Below are positions 1-7,946 of a DNA stretch of 64,000 bases, in pieces. Under the pieces are notes generated by a model that saw only the letters and a program-made list of their open reading frames with translations, was not told where the DNA came from and ran no database searches. Source of the stretch: Actibacterium mucosum KCTC 23349 (GTDB taxonomy: Bacteria > Pseudomonadota > Alphaproteobacteria > Rhodobacterales > Rhodobacteraceae). A program made the position numbers and the translations under genes. The stretch spans positions 484,244 through 548,243 of the forward strand of contig NZ_JFKE01000003.1 in the NCBI RefSeq assembly GCF_000647975.1, in the 5' to 3' direction. The number at the start of each line of letters is the position of its first letter. Position 1 is the first letter of the stretch.

Positions 1-101
1 GCTTTGACAGCGTCGAGATCGGCGTGACCGACAGCTTGGCCGTGTCGATCACCGCGATCGAAGTTGAACGGTTCGAGGCGGACGAGTTCGCCTTCGTCTG
101 A
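1..101 (+). CDS. C-terminal end of an unidentified protein (partial)
   Basis: An open frame enters from the left edge and ends with TGA at 99-101, giving the last 32 residues of a protein (partly VEIGVTDSLAVSIT, ending ADEFAFV). The frame is directly followed by a strong hairpin, which supports it being the true end of a gene. The tail is acidic and has no cysteines or membrane segment. It is too short to assign to a family, and no function is proposed. Confidence 0.5.
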   Translation, partial: FDSVEIGVTDSLAVSITAIEVERFEADEFAFV

Positions 102-111
102 TCCAAAATCC

Positions 112-141
112 GAGGCCGGCCTGATGAAACAGGCCGGCCTC
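112..141 (+). terminator. Rho-independent-type terminator hairpin
   Basis: A perfect 12-base inverted repeat (GAGGCCGGCCTG ... CAGGCCGGCCTC) with the 6-base loop ATGAAA starts 10 bases after the stop of the partial gene. The following bases (actctattgt) are only weakly T-rich, so termination would rest mainly on the very strong GC stem. Confidence 0.75.
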
Positions 142-210
142 ACTCTATTGTGACTGGCCCCGCGTGGCTTTCCACGCGACGCTCGCCCCGGTTCAATGCG
201 GGACGATGTC

Positions 211-702
211 ATGAAGAAAAAACGATCTACCCCGAAACGAAAGAAACAAGCCGACGATATGGCCCGCGCCGCCACGCAGGCGCAACAGGAAAGCCGCCGC
301 CGGTTTTTGCGCTTGTTACGAACCGGCGCAATTGCTGTGCCCATTGTTGGGATCGGCGGGCTCTTCTCGGTCCGGGCGGTGCAGGCGACGATCCATGAAA
401 ACGATCTGACCCGTGTTGGTCAGGGTGTGCCCGCCATTGTGCAGGTGCACGACCCGCAATGCCCCCTTTGCCAGCAGCTGCAACGACAGACCCGCAAGGC
501 GATGCGAGGATTTGAGGAAGACGAGGGCATCTTCCTTGTCGCCAACATTGCCTCAGCCGAAGGCAGCGCCTTTGCGGCACGTTACGGTGCGCCGCATGTA
601 ACCCTGCTGCTGTTTGATGCGCGGGGTCGGATGCAGCAGGTCGTACGCGGCCCGGTTCAAGATGACGATCTGCGCGCCATCATCAGCGAGCATTTGGATT
701 AG
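211..702 (+). CDS. Membrane-anchored or exported thioredoxin-fold protein
   Basis: Predicted protein of 163 residues. The first 30 residues are very basic and are followed by an arginine-rich junction (RRRFLRLL, about residues 30-37) and a hydrophobic segment to about residue 58. This looks like either a Tat-type signal or a single membrane anchor, placing the rest in the periplasm. The soluble part has a thioredoxin-like core with a CPLC redox motif (residues 84-87) in the expected place, after a beta strand (VPAIVQVHDPQ). The family could be a thiol oxidoreductase; no specific partner is visible. The start at 211 is preferred over the ATG at 196 because a purine-rich GGGACG lies upstream of it. 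The gene stands alone between a terminator and aroQ. Confidence 0.7.
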   Translation: MKKKRSTPKRKKQADDMARAATQAQQESRRRFLRLLRTGAIAVPIVGIGGLFSVRAVQATIHENDLTRVGQGVPAIVQVHDPQCPLCQQLQRQTRKAMRGFEEDEGIFLVANIASAEGSAFAARYGAPHVTLLLFDARGRMQQVVRGPVQDDDLRAIISEHLD

Positions 703-772
703 ACGTTCCCCCCTCCCCTTTGGCGCGGCCTGTGCTAAACAGGCCTGAACCGCCACTAAGGGTCCCAAGGGC

Positions 773-1216
773 ATGAGCACACTGATCTACATTCTGAACG
801 GTCCAAATCTGAACCTTCTGGGCAAGCGCGAGACCGATATCTATGGCACCACCACGCTGGAAGCCATCGCAGACGAGTGCTCACAGGTTGGGGCCGAATT
901 CGGGCTGCAGGTCAAAATGCTGCAATCCAATTCCGAAGGGCAGCTGGTTGACTGGATCCATGACGCGCGGGAAGAGGCGGCAGGCATCATCATCAACCCC
1001 GCTGCCTATTCGCACACCTCGGTGGCCTTGTATGACGCGCTGAACACGTTCGACGGCCCGGTGCTGGAGGTGCATATCTCCAACATCCACAAGCGCGAGA
1101 AATTCCGGCACCATTCCTTTGTTTCGCCACGTGCAGAAGGCGTGATGGCCGGCTATGGCCCCCACGGATATGCCCTTTCGATGCGGCACATGGCGCGGCT
1201 GCTGAAATTGGGTTAG
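773..1216 (+). CDS. aroQ: Type II 3-dehydroquinate dehydratase
   Basis: This cytoplasmic enzyme converts 3-dehydroquinate to 3-dehydroshikimate in the shikimate pathway. At 147 residues it has the normal length for the small dodecameric type II enzyme. Family hallmarks are present: [12 protein letters not shown] near the N-terminus with the lid tyrosine in DIYG, the N-P-A-A-Y-S-H-T-S stretch around residues 75-83, and the [10 protein letters not shown] motif around residues 99-108 with the catalytic histidine. The stop codon overlaps by four bases with the end of the convergent chrR gene. No operon partner is visible. Confidence 0.96.
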   Translation: MSTLIYILNGPNLNLLGKRETDIYGTTTLEAIADECSQVGAEFGLQVKMLQSNSEGQLVDWIHDAREEAAGIIINPAAYSHTSVALYDALNTFDGPVLEVHISNIHKREKFRHHSFVSPRAEGVMAGYGPHGYALSMRHMARLLKLG

Positions 1217-1848
1217 ATCCCCAGGATCGGCTGCAAGAGACGCGGCAAACGGCTGTTGAACCGAAGCGGCGCGTCCGTAGCGGCCAGACAGATGCAGGGC
1301 TCTCCACCCGCAGCGATGGGAGTGTGATCGATTTCTTCGTCGGCAATTTCTACGTCGCCAACGCCGAACCGATCCTCGCCGTCGTAAAACGCGCCTTGCA
1401 ACACCATGGTCATCTCAAGACCGGCATGGCCGTGGTCAGGCATGGCTTGCCCTGCCGGGATATGCAACAGACGCACGGTGCCGGCGTCGGACTTGTGCAC
1501 AAGCGCCTGCTTTGCCCCCAACCCCACACCGCGCCATTTTGGTGCTTTGCCTTTCAGGGCCGCCATGATCGGTGCCGGGATCGGGCCTTGCGCCTTGTAT
1601 TCCGGCTCGACCGGCGCGGGCGCGTCCAACTGGGCAAAGATCGCGTCGCGCATTGTGGCAGACACGTCCACCGGACCTTCTGCCTCCATCATCGTGCCGC
1701 CCAGCATCTGATAGCCTTCAACCTCGGCCCTGGCAGCGTCACACATGGACACATGTGCCGCAACGACCAGCGCATAGGGATGCGGCAATTGCCCCGCGGC
1801 ATAGGCCGCCAGGATGTCGCTTGGGATTTGATGAGCAACCGTATTCAT
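1213..1848 (-). CDS. chrR: ChrR-family anti-sigma factor (zinc-binding domain plus cupin)
   Basis: The product (211 residues) resembles Rhodobacter ChrR, the cytoplasmic anti-sigma factor that holds RpoE until singlet oxygen appears. The N-terminal anti-sigma domain keeps H6, H32 and C36, but the place of the fourth zinc ligand of the H...HxxxCxxC pattern is alanine (CDAA). The C-terminal cupin domain (about residues 110-200) keeps a full metal set: HGH and the following glutamate in PDHGHAGLE, and the histidine in DHTP. The gene overlaps the end of rpoE by four bases (ATGA), so the two are translationally coupled. Regulation is presumably from the RpoE promoter upstream of rpoE. The missing cysteine is the one odd feature. 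Confidence 0.9.
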   Translation of the reverse strand: MNTVAHQIPSDILAAYAAGQLPHPYALVVAAHVSMCDAARAEVEGYQMLGGTMMEAEGPVDVSATMRDAIFAQLDAPAPVEPEYKAQGPIPAPIMAALKGKAPKWRGVGLGAKQALVHKSDAGTVRLLHIPAGQAMPDHGHAGLEMTMVLQGAFYDGEDRFGVGDVEIADEEIDHTPIAAGGEPCICLAATDAPLRFNSRLPRLLQPILGI

Positions 1849-2405
1849 TGCGCTCGTAGTTCCTTCAAATCGTGCCGCAGCTTCTCCAGAGCCAACCGGA
1901 TCCGCGACTTAATTGTGCCCAGTGGCAGACCGGTGTTCACGCGGATCTCGCCATGGGTCAGATCACCCAGATAGGCCTGTTCCACCATGGTGCGCTGCGC
2001 TTCGGGCAACTCGGCCAGGGCGGCGCGCAGTTGCGCGGCCTCTTGTTCCAATGCCAGCGCCTGATCGGCGGCGGGCTCGCAGCTGGTCTCTTGCGACAGT
2101 TCTTCGGGCACGGGGCGGGTTTCGCGGCGGATCACATCGATCTGCCGGTTCCGCGCGATCTGATAGATCCACGCCGAAACCTGCGCGCGCGCCGGATCGA
2201 ACATCCCCGCCTTCCGCCACACGGTCAGCATCACATCCTGCACAACGTCCTCGGCCTGATCGGCGGCCATGCCGGACCGCATGATCATGGCCTTCAGCCG
2301 CGGTGCAAAATGATCGAACAGCCGACCGAACGCCGCACGGTCGCGCGCATCGCGCACCGCCAGCATCCAGATCGTCTGGTCCGAAAGCTCTTGTGTCGGC
2401 TTCAG
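1845..2405 (-). CDS. rpoE: ECF sigma factor RpoE (singlet-oxygen response)
   Basis: This ECF-type sigma factor directs RNA polymerase to stress promoters and is paired with ChrR. Region 2 is visible around AEDVVQDVMLTVWR and region 4 around LPLGTIKSRIRLALEKLR, both close to the Rhodobacter sphaeroides protein as I recall it. The frame stays open upstream to 2603, but an RpoE-type promoter at 2506-2535 puts the transcript start at about 2499. That is on top of the in-frame ATG at 2501. I therefore place the start at CTG 2405: an AAGGAGG ribosome site lies 8 bases ahead, and the resulting N-terminus has exactly the length of the R. sphaeroides protein (30 residues to the AAF-x-x-LF motif). The alternative is a leaderless message starting at ATG 2501. 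Confidence 0.88.
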   Translation of the reverse strand: MKPTQELSDQTIWMLAVRDARDRAAFGRLFDHFAPRLKAMIMRSGMAADQAEDVVQDVMLTVWRKAGMFDPARAQVSAWIYQIARNRQIDVIRRETRPVPEELSQETSCEPAADQALALEQEAAQLRAALAELPEAQRTMVEQAYLGDLTHGEIRVNTGLPLGTIKSRIRLALEKLRHDLKELRAQ

Positions 2406-2413
2406 CGCCGGGG

Positions 2414-2420
2414 CCTCCTT
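2414..2420 (-). promoter_or_regulatory. Shine-Dalgarno site AAGGAGG deciding the rpoE start
   Basis: On the minus strand the perfect AAGGAGG lies 8 bases upstream of an in-frame CTG at 2405. It is inside the coding frame if the ATG at 2501 is used. No comparable site precedes the ATG at 2501 or the in-frame GTG (2432) and TTG (2423) codons. Confidence 0.6.
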
Positions 2421-2505
2421 CAATCGTGTCACAACGGCCGCCGCCACGGGGGAAATCCCCGCGCTGTTTCCGTGCAGATCGTGGTCGTCAAAGGCCAGCA
2501 TATCG

Positions 2506-2535
2506 TTAATACGCCGCCTGTCCAAAACTGGATCA
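2506..2535 (-). promoter_or_regulatory. RpoE-type promoter of rpoE-chrR
   Basis: Read on the minus strand, TGATCC (2535-2530) is followed after exactly 18 bases by TATTAA (2511-2506). TGATCC is the -35 element known for Rhodobacter RpoE targets. This implies positive autoregulation of rpoE-chrR, with the transcript starting near 2499. Confidence 0.75.
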
Positions 2536-2542
2536 CTTTTTT

Positions 2543-2572
2543 TGATCCGCAATATGCAACTGCCCGTATAGT
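2543..2572 (+). promoter_or_regulatory. RpoE-type promoter of the lipid-modification operon
   Basis: TGATCC at 2543-2548 and TATAGT at 2567-2572 are separated by 18 bases, the same geometry as the divergent rpoE promoter. The first gene starts at 2597, so the leader would be about 18-20 bases. Confidence 0.8.
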
Positions 2573-2596
2573 CAACATAATCAGAGCGGAGCCCCC

Positions 2597-3883
2597 ATGT
2601 CATTTGATGCCCTACCCGAACGCCGACCCCGTATTGCGATTATCGGCGGGGGCATATCGGGACTGGCCACCGCTTACCTGTTGGCCGAGCAGGCAGACGT
2701 TACACTTTTCGAAGCATCCCCCCGACTGGGCGGCCATGCCCGCACCGTCATGGCCGGGCGCAATGGCAATCAACCTGTCGACACCGGGTTCATCGTTTTC
2801 AACTACGTGAACTACCCCCACCTGACCGCCATGTTCAAAGATCTGGACGTGCCTGTGACCCGTTCCGACATGAGCTTTGGCGCTACGGTCGATAACGGCG
2901 CCGTGGAATATGGGCTGCGCGATCTTCCTGCTTTGATCGGGCAGCGCCGCAATCTGTTACGCCCCGCGTTTCACCGCATGGTGCGCGACATCTTCCGTTT
3001 CAACGCCCGCGCGGAAGAGGCCGCAAGCGACGACAGTGCCACGATCTCGGACCTTGTGGGTGACCTGAAACTGGGTCGCTGGTTCAACGAATTCTACCTG
3101 CGCCCGGTCTGCGGCGCGATCTGGTCGACGCCACCGGCCGAGATCGCCAATTTTCCTGCCCGCGCTTTGGTACAGTTCTTTCGAAACCACGCGCTTCTCA
3201 GCCATTCCGGTCAGCACCAGTGGTGGACCGTCAAAGGCGGCAGCGTTGAGTATGTGACACGGCTGCAAGCGCATTTGGCCGCCAAGGGTGTTGATCTGCG
3301 CCCCGGCACGCCCGTCACCGGCGTGACCCGCGACGCACTGGGTGCCTCGGTTCATGCCGCAGGTCGAGAGCCGTTGCAGGTCGATCAGGTTGTGATGGCT
3401 TGCCATTCCGACAGAGCCCTGAAACTGCTGGATCGACCTACTGCTCTGGAAATCGCGGCGCTTTCTGCTTTGCGATATCAGGACAATCACATGGTTCTGC
3501 ATTGCGACCCCGCGCAGATGCCACTGCGTCGGGCGTGCTGGTCCAGTTGGGTTTACAAGGCGGATCAGGCCCATCCGCAGGGCGGCATCGGCGTGACCTA
3601 TTGGATGAACCGACTGCAGGGTATTCCAGACAACGACCCGCTCTTTGTCTCTCTGAACCCGGCCACAGACGTTGCGCCGGAAACGGTTTTTGACGAGAAA
3701 ACATTTCGGCATCCGATCTTTGACGCCGCTGCACTGCGCGCTCAGGGTCAGATCGCAGCGTTGCAGGGCCAAAACCACACCTGGTTTGCCGGCGCTTACT
3801 TGCGTCACGGTTTCCACGAAGATGGTTTTGCCAGCGCGCAACGGGTGGCACGTGGGCTTTTGCAACAAGGCGTCCTCGCATGA
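2597..3883 (+). CDS. FAD-dependent oxidoreductase (COG2907, amine-oxidase-like)
   Basis: The product (428 residues) begins with a Rossmann dinucleotide-binding fold: IIGGGISGLATAYLL at about residues 15-29, then a strand ending in an acidic residue (FEAS) and RLGGHART, typical of FAD-binding amine oxidase and desaturase-like proteins. A C-terminal FAD contact is suggested by WFAGAYLRHGFHEDG. It is the first gene of a five-gene operon transcribed from an RpoE-type promoter, with GGAG ahead of the ATG. In R. sphaeroides the homologous RpoE-controlled protein has been linked with production of furan-containing fatty acids; the same role here is inferred from context. It overlaps the next gene by four bases. 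Confidence 0.88.
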   Translation: MSFDALPERRPRIAIIGGGISGLATAYLLAEQADVTLFEASPRLGGHARTVMAGRNGNQPVDTGFIVFNYVNYPHLTAMFKDLDVPVTRSDMSFGATVDNGAVEYGLRDLPALIGQRRNLLRPAFHRMVRDIFRFNARAEEAASDDSATISDLVGDLKLGRWFNEFYLRPVCGAIWSTPPAEIANFPARALVQFFRNHALLSHSGQHQWWTVKGGSVEYVTRLQAHLAAKGVDLRPGTPVTGVTRDALGASVHAAGREPLQVDQVVMACHSDRALKLLDRPTALEIAALSALRYQDNHMVLHCDPAQMPLRRACWSSWVYKADQAHPQGGIGVTYWMNRLQGIPDNDPLFVSLNPATDVAPETVFDEKTFRHPIFDAAALRAQGQIAALQGQNHTWFAGAYLRHGFHEDGFASAQRVARGLLQQGVLA

Positions 3884-4629
3884 ACGCCGAGATAATTCCG
3901 GCGCGCACCTTTCATGCGCGCACCGGCGGGCCGAACAACCGTTTTGCCTATCGGGTGGATTACGTCCTGATTGACCCGGATGCCACGACGATGCCGTCGC
4001 TGTTTTCGCGCCACAAATGGAACCTGGCCATGGTTTTAGACCGCCACCACGGTGGCTCCCCGAACCGTGGCCAAGGTGCAGCCTGGGCCAGGGAGGTGTT
4101 TGCCGCCCACGGGTTGGCAAGCAGGCCCGGGCTGCGCCCGTTTCTCTTGACACAGCCACGATGGTTTGGCGTCGGGTTTAACCCCGTCAGTTTCTGGCTG
4201 ATGATGGACGGCGACGACCTGCTTGGCGTGATCTCCGAAGTTACCAACACGTTTGGCGACCGCCATTCTTACCTCTGCCGACACCCTGATTTTGCGCCTA
4301 TTCAAGCCACGGACACCTTGCAAACCACAAAAATTCTGCACGTCTCGCCCTTTCAAGATGTTGCGGGGCGCTATGAATTCGGCTTCGATATCACCCGCGA
4401 CAGCCTGTGCATTCGGATCGTGCACAAAAACGCGGGCAAGGGTGTGGTGGCAACGCTGACCGGTCCGCGCCGCCCGTTGACCAATGGTGCGCTTCTGGGT
4501 GCGCTATTGCGACGGCCTTTAGCGCCGGTGCGCACCATAGCACTGATCCATTGGCAGGCGCTGAAACTATGGGCGAAAGGGGCACCCTACAAGACGCGCC
4601 CCACGCCCCCCGGGGAGGAAGTAAGCTGA
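3880..4629 (+). CDS. DUF1365 family protein
   Basis: The protein has 249 residues. The family (COG3496) has no settled biochemical function, but is regularly encoded between a COG2907 oxidoreductase and a Cfa-like methyltransferase, exactly as here. Conserved features visible are the N-terminal arginine/histidine-rich strand (FHARTGGPNNRFAYRVDYVLID), the central NPVSFW segment and the HVSPFQDVAGRYEF segment. No membrane segment or signal peptide is apparent, so it is probably cytoplasmic. Both ends are coupled: four bases overlap with the gene before, and the TGA shares a base with the ATG of the next gene. Confidence 0.85.
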   Translation: MNAEIIPARTFHARTGGPNNRFAYRVDYVLIDPDATTMPSLFSRHKWNLAMVLDRHHGGSPNRGQGAAWAREVFAAHGLASRPGLRPFLLTQPRWFGVGFNPVSFWLMMDGDDLLGVISEVTNTFGDRHSYLCRHPDFAPIQATDTLQTTKILHVSPFQDVAGRYEFGFDITRDSLCIRIVHKNAGKGVVATLTGPRRPLTNGALLGALLRRPLAPVRTIALIHWQALKLWAKGAPYKTRPTPPGEEVS

Positions 4630-5792
4630 TGTATCTGATCACCAAACGGGTGAAATCCGATTTCCTGGACGCGTGTGCGCGGATCCAATCCGGCACTTTG
4701 CGCCTGACAACGCCAGAGGGTGACGTGCACCAATTCGGGGCTGGTCAGCCCGAGGCCGAGATGACCCTGCGCGACTGGTCTGTCGTAACGGCGTTGGCGT
4801 CACGCGGGGATATCGGGCTGGGCGAAACCTATGTGGCCGGTCTGTGGGAGACCCCGTCGATCGACCGCGTCATCCAGGTTGCCCTAATGAACCAGCAGCA
4901 TTTTTCGCGATTTGTGCATGGCAGCCGGTGGAGCACGTTTAAATACGGTGCGGTGGACCGCATCCTGCGCGCCAACTCGCCCCGCGGCGCGTCGCGCAAC
5001 ATTCGGGCCCATTACGACGTGGGCAACGAGTTCTATCAGCTGTGGCTGGACCCCACGATGACTTATTCTTCGGGTATCTTCGCCGATGACACCGACGAGC
5101 CGCTGCAAGATGCCCAGACCCGCAAATACGACCGCATCCTGCAAAACCTGTCGCCCGGTGAAAACGTCTTGGAAATCGGCTGCGGCTGGGGCGGGTTTGC
5201 CGAACGCGCCGCCGAGCTGGGGCGGCGGGTGACCGGGCTGACGATCTCGCCCAGCCAAAAGGGCTATGCCGATGCACGGCTGGACGGGCGCGCCGACATC
5301 CTGCTGCAGGACTATCGCCAAGTCACCGGAACATTCGACAACATCGTGTCGATTGAAATGATCGAGGCCGTGGGCGAGCGGTACTGGCCCGTCTATTTCG
5401 ACACGCTGAAACAGCGTCTGTCCGAAGGTGGCCGCGCCATGGTGCAGGCCATCACCGTGCCCGATGGCTATTTCGACACCTACCGCAAAGGCTCGGACTA
5501 TATCCGGCAATACACCTTTCCGGGCGGCATGCTGCTGTCGGACAGCGTGATTACCAAACAGGCCGAAAAGGCCGGGTTGGTGGTGCGCGACAGCTTTGCC
5601 TTTGGCCGCGACTATGCCCGCACCCTGCGCCGTTGGCGCCGGTCGCTGGACGCCGAAGCAGAAAAAATTCGCGGGCTTGGCTATTCCGAGCCTTTCCTTC
5701 GTAACTGGCGGTTCTATTTGGACATGTGTGCCGCGTCCTTTGCCACCGGGCAGACGGACGTGGTGCAGGTTGAACTTGCCCATGCAGAGTAA
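4629..5792 (+). CDS. Cyclopropane-fatty-acyl-phospholipid synthase-like methyltransferase
   Basis: Predicted SAM-dependent methyltransferase of 387 residues acting on unsaturated acyl chains of membrane phospholipids. The Cfa hallmarks are present: AHYDVGNEFYQLWLDPTM-TYSSGIF at residues 127-151, and the SAM-binding motif VLEIGCGWGGF at residues 180-190. Downstream lie QEYR-like DYRQ and IEMIEAVGE, followed by a C-terminal YSEPFLRNWRFYL helix. The frame is open upstream to 4407, but the ATG at 4629 overlaps the DUF1365 stop and gives the normal family length. RpoE-controlled Cfa homologues in Rhodobacter make a methylated intermediate rather than only a cyclopropane ring, so the product could be a furan or methyl-branched acyl chain. 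The operon context favours that reading. Confidence 0.92.
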   Translation: MYLITKRVKSDFLDACARIQSGTLRLTTPEGDVHQFGAGQPEAEMTLRDWSVVTALASRGDIGLGETYVAGLWETPSIDRVIQVALMNQQHFSRFVHGSRWSTFKYGAVDRILRANSPRGASRNIRAHYDVGNEFYQLWLDPTMTYSSGIFADDTDEPLQDAQTRKYDRILQNLSPGENVLEIGCGWGGFAERAAELGRRVTGLTISPSQKGYADARLDGRADILLQDYRQVTGTFDNIVSIEMIEAVGERYWPVYFDTLKQRLSEGGRAMVQAITVPDGYFDTYRKGSDYIRQYTFPGGMLLSDSVITKQAEKAGLVVRDSFAFGRDYARTLRRWRRSLDAEAEKIRGLGYSEPFLRNWRFYLDMCAASFATGQTDVVQVELAHAE

Positions 5793-5804
5793 CAGGAGAC
5801 CCCC

Positions 5805-6365
5805 GTGCTGATCGTTCTGGCCGTTCTTATCCTTGCCTTCGTGACCCTTGCGCTCTTGTGGCCGCGCCTGCTGAGCTTTCGCGCCCAGCGCCCTGGCGAG
5901 TATCAGACCACGCAGCCCGGGTTCGACATTCGCCGCCATTTCGACGGACCGATCAAATGCGAAGGTATGGTTTTTGGGCCAACCGGGCGCATGGTGGGCC
6001 GGTTCGTGGCGGATATGCAAGGCAGCTGGCAGGGGGCCAAAGGCACGCTTGCCGAAAGCTTTCGCTATGCGTCGGGCGCGGCTCAGAACCGGGAATGGCA
6101 TTTGACCATGGGCGAAAACGGCGCGTTCACCGCCACCGCCGATGACGTGATCGGTGCCGCGCAGGGCCAACAATCGGGCGCCACGGTGCGCATGACTTAT
6201 CGGCTGAAGTTGGACGAGGATGCCGGCGGGCACGTGCTGGACGTGACCGACTGGATGTATTTGATGGATGACGGCTCGATCATGAACAAATCCGAGATGC
6301 GCAAGTTCGGCATAAAGGTGGCCGAACTGATCGCCACCATGCGGCCTGCGCCCGGGCATGCTTGA
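5805..6365 (+). CDS. DUF3833 family membrane-anchored protein
   Basis: Predicted product of 186 residues with a GTG start preceded by AGGAGA at 5794-5799. The first 20 residues form a hydrophobic segment (LIVLAVLILAFVTLALLW), an anchor or uncleaved signal; no lipobox cysteine is present. The rest is a beta-rich domain with alternating strands and a WHLTM and DWMYLMDDGS pattern typical of DUF3833, a family of unknown function found with COG2907/Cfa operons. A periplasmic lipid-handling role is possible but unproven. The last eight bases overlap the start of the SDR gene. Confidence 0.8.
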   Translation: MLIVLAVLILAFVTLALLWPRLLSFRAQRPGEYQTTQPGFDIRRHFDGPIKCEGMVFGPTGRMVGRFVADMQGSWQGAKGTLAESFRYASGAAQNREWHLTMGENGAFTATADDVIGAAQGQQSGATVRMTYRLKLDEDAGGHVLDVTDWMYLMDDGSIMNKSEMRKFGIKVAELIATMRPAPGHA

Positions 6366-7086
6366 CACCAAAACCTATTGGCTGATCGGCGCGTCCGAGG
6401 GGTTGGGCCGTGCCCTGGCCAAAGCGTTGGACGCCGAAGGCGTGCGGCTGATCCTTTCCGCCCGGTCGGCCGAGCGGCTGGCATCGCTGGCCGAAACGCT
6501 GACCGCCGACGCGCAGGTGCTGCCGCTGGACGTGACCGACCCGCAGGCCGCACAGGCCGCGGCAAACGCGGTGCAGGCCGATGGCCTGATCTATTGCGCC
6601 GGGGCTTATGACCCGGTTGATGCGGCAGACTGGAACGCCCCGGCTGTCGCCCGCATGAACGGCGTGAACTATATGGGCGCGGCTAATGTTCTGGCCGAGA
6701 TTGCCCCGCGTTTTGCGGCGCAAGGGGCGGGCCATATCGTTCTGATCGGCTCGCTTGCCGCGTTTCGCGGGTTGCCCGGCGCAATCGGGTACAGCGCGTC
6801 CAAGGCGGCGCTGTCATCGCTGGGCGAAAGCCTCTTTGCCGACCTGAGCCCGCGCGGGGTACGCGTGCAGATCATCCACCCGGGCTTTATCGACACGCGG
6901 CTGACGCAGAAAAACGGCTTTGCAATGCCGCAGATCATGTCACCCGAGGACGCGGCCGCCCAGACAATTCGCGCCATGCGGCGCGGCGGGCTGCACCACG
7001 CCTTCCCCGCGCCGTTTTCCTGGCTTTTCACGCTGGGCCGGTTCCTGCCGCCGCGCCTGTTTTATGCCTTGATGCGAGGGTCTTAG
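6358..7086 (+). CDS. Short-chain dehydrogenase/reductase of the lipid operon
   Basis: The protein (242 residues) has a classical SDR fold. The N-terminal nucleotide-binding region is LIGASEGLGRALAKAL, with the NADP-leaning SARSAERL after the second strand. CAGAYDP stands in place of NAG, and the catalytic Ser and YxxxK follow as IGSLAAFRG and YSASKAA. The C-terminal portion (LFTLGRFLPPRLFY) is hydrophobic, suggesting membrane contact, which fits a lipid substrate. It is the last gene of the RpoE operon and overlaps the previous gene by eight bases. Its stop overlaps the end of the convergent phosphatase-family gene by four bases. The substrate is unknown. Confidence 0.85.
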   Translation: MLDTKTYWLIGASEGLGRALAKALDAEGVRLILSARSAERLASLAETLTADAQVLPLDVTDPQAAQAAANAVQADGLIYCAGAYDPVDAADWNAPAVARMNGVNYMGAANVLAEIAPRFAAQGAGHIVLIGSLAAFRGLPGAIGYSASKAALSSLGESLFADLSPRGVRVQIIHPGFIDTRLTQKNGFAMPQIMSPEDAAAQTIRAMRRGGLHHAFPAPFSWLFTLGRFLPPRLFYALMRGS

Positions 7087-7946
7087 GCGAAGCTGGTCCA
7101 GACCGGCCAGTGATCGGACCCGCGCGCGGCGTCATCCACCCGACATTCAACCACTGCATCGGCAATGTCTGCCGTGACAAAACAATGGTCGATCCGCGTC
7201 TGCGCCTGCGGATGGGTGGATCCCGTGCCCTCGGCATGGCCGGCCATCACCCAGGCATCCACCAGCCCCTCGCGATTGGTCAGCCGGCCGTAACCGCGCG
7301 ACATTGGCCCGATCAGCGCAGCGTATTCGTCGCTGTCAGGCGCAAAGTTCATGTCGCCCATCACGATGGCGCTGCGCGGCATAGGCGGCTCAGCCTCTTC
7401 GGTCCAACCGGCGCTGGGGTCGGGATGTCCGCCGCACCACGCGCCGCCCTCGGCGGGGGCACGTGCCAGAATACCCTTAAGCGCCTCAACCTGCGGCAGC
7501 CGCGTTTCGGGGCACAGATGGCTCAGATGCACCGAATAGACCCGCACCGGGCCTAGAACCGGCGTGTCGATCACACATTCCAGCACGCCCTGCTGGATCG
7601 AGTGATTGCGCCGGTCGCCCCATTTCGGCAGCAGGTGGTTGCGCGACGAGATGATCGGCCAGCGGCTGAAAATCGCGGTGCCGAACTGCTTGCGCCGATG
7701 CACGATGCGCCCGTCCTGGTCATAAGAGGCATCCATGTCCAGGTTGGCACCGAACATGTAGTGATGGCCGGGCAGATGCTCGGCCAGAACCGCCGGGCTG
7801 TCGACCATGCCCGAGCGCTTCCAGAACCGGTCAACCTCTTGCATCGCGATGATATCCGCCTCGGCCACTTCGCCCGCGATCCGCGCCAGATCGTAAACCC
7901 CATCGGCGCCAAGACCGTATTGGATATTATAGCTGACACATTTCAT
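7083..7946 (-). CDS. Endonuclease/exonuclease/phosphatase (EEP) family protein
   Basis: The product (287 residues) carries the metal-dependent EEP fold: N7 in SYNIQYG, the catalytic glutamate in IIAMQEVDRF, the DMNF motif, and the terminal GSDHWPVW histidine. There is no signal peptide, so it should act in the cytoplasm. Family members hydrolyse phosphodiesters or phosphomonoesters, including nucleic acids and phospholipid headgroups. Being the last gene of an operon with an ABC importer and a glycerophosphodiester phosphodiesterase makes a small organophosphate ester more likely than DNA. Its ATG overlaps the GDPD stop by four bases. Confidence 0.85.
   Translation of the reverse strand: MKCVSYNIQYGLGADGVYDLARIAGEVAEADIIAMQEVDRFWKRSGMVDSPAVLAEHLPGHHYMFGANLDMDASYDQDGRIVHRRKQFGTAIFSRWPIISSRNHLLPKWGDRRNHSIQQGVLECVIDTPVLGPVRVYSVHLSHLCPETRLPQVEALKGILARAPAEGGAWCGGHPDPSAGWTEEAEPPMPRSAIVMGDMNFAPDSDEYAALIGPMSRGYGRLTNREGLVDAWVMAGHAEGTGSTHPQAQTRIDHCFVTADIADAVVECRVDDAARGSDHWPVWTSFA

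Noticed and set aside
4884..6371. Open frame of 495 codons opposite the Cfa-like and DUF3833 genes
   Set aside because: Shadow of two well-supported genes.
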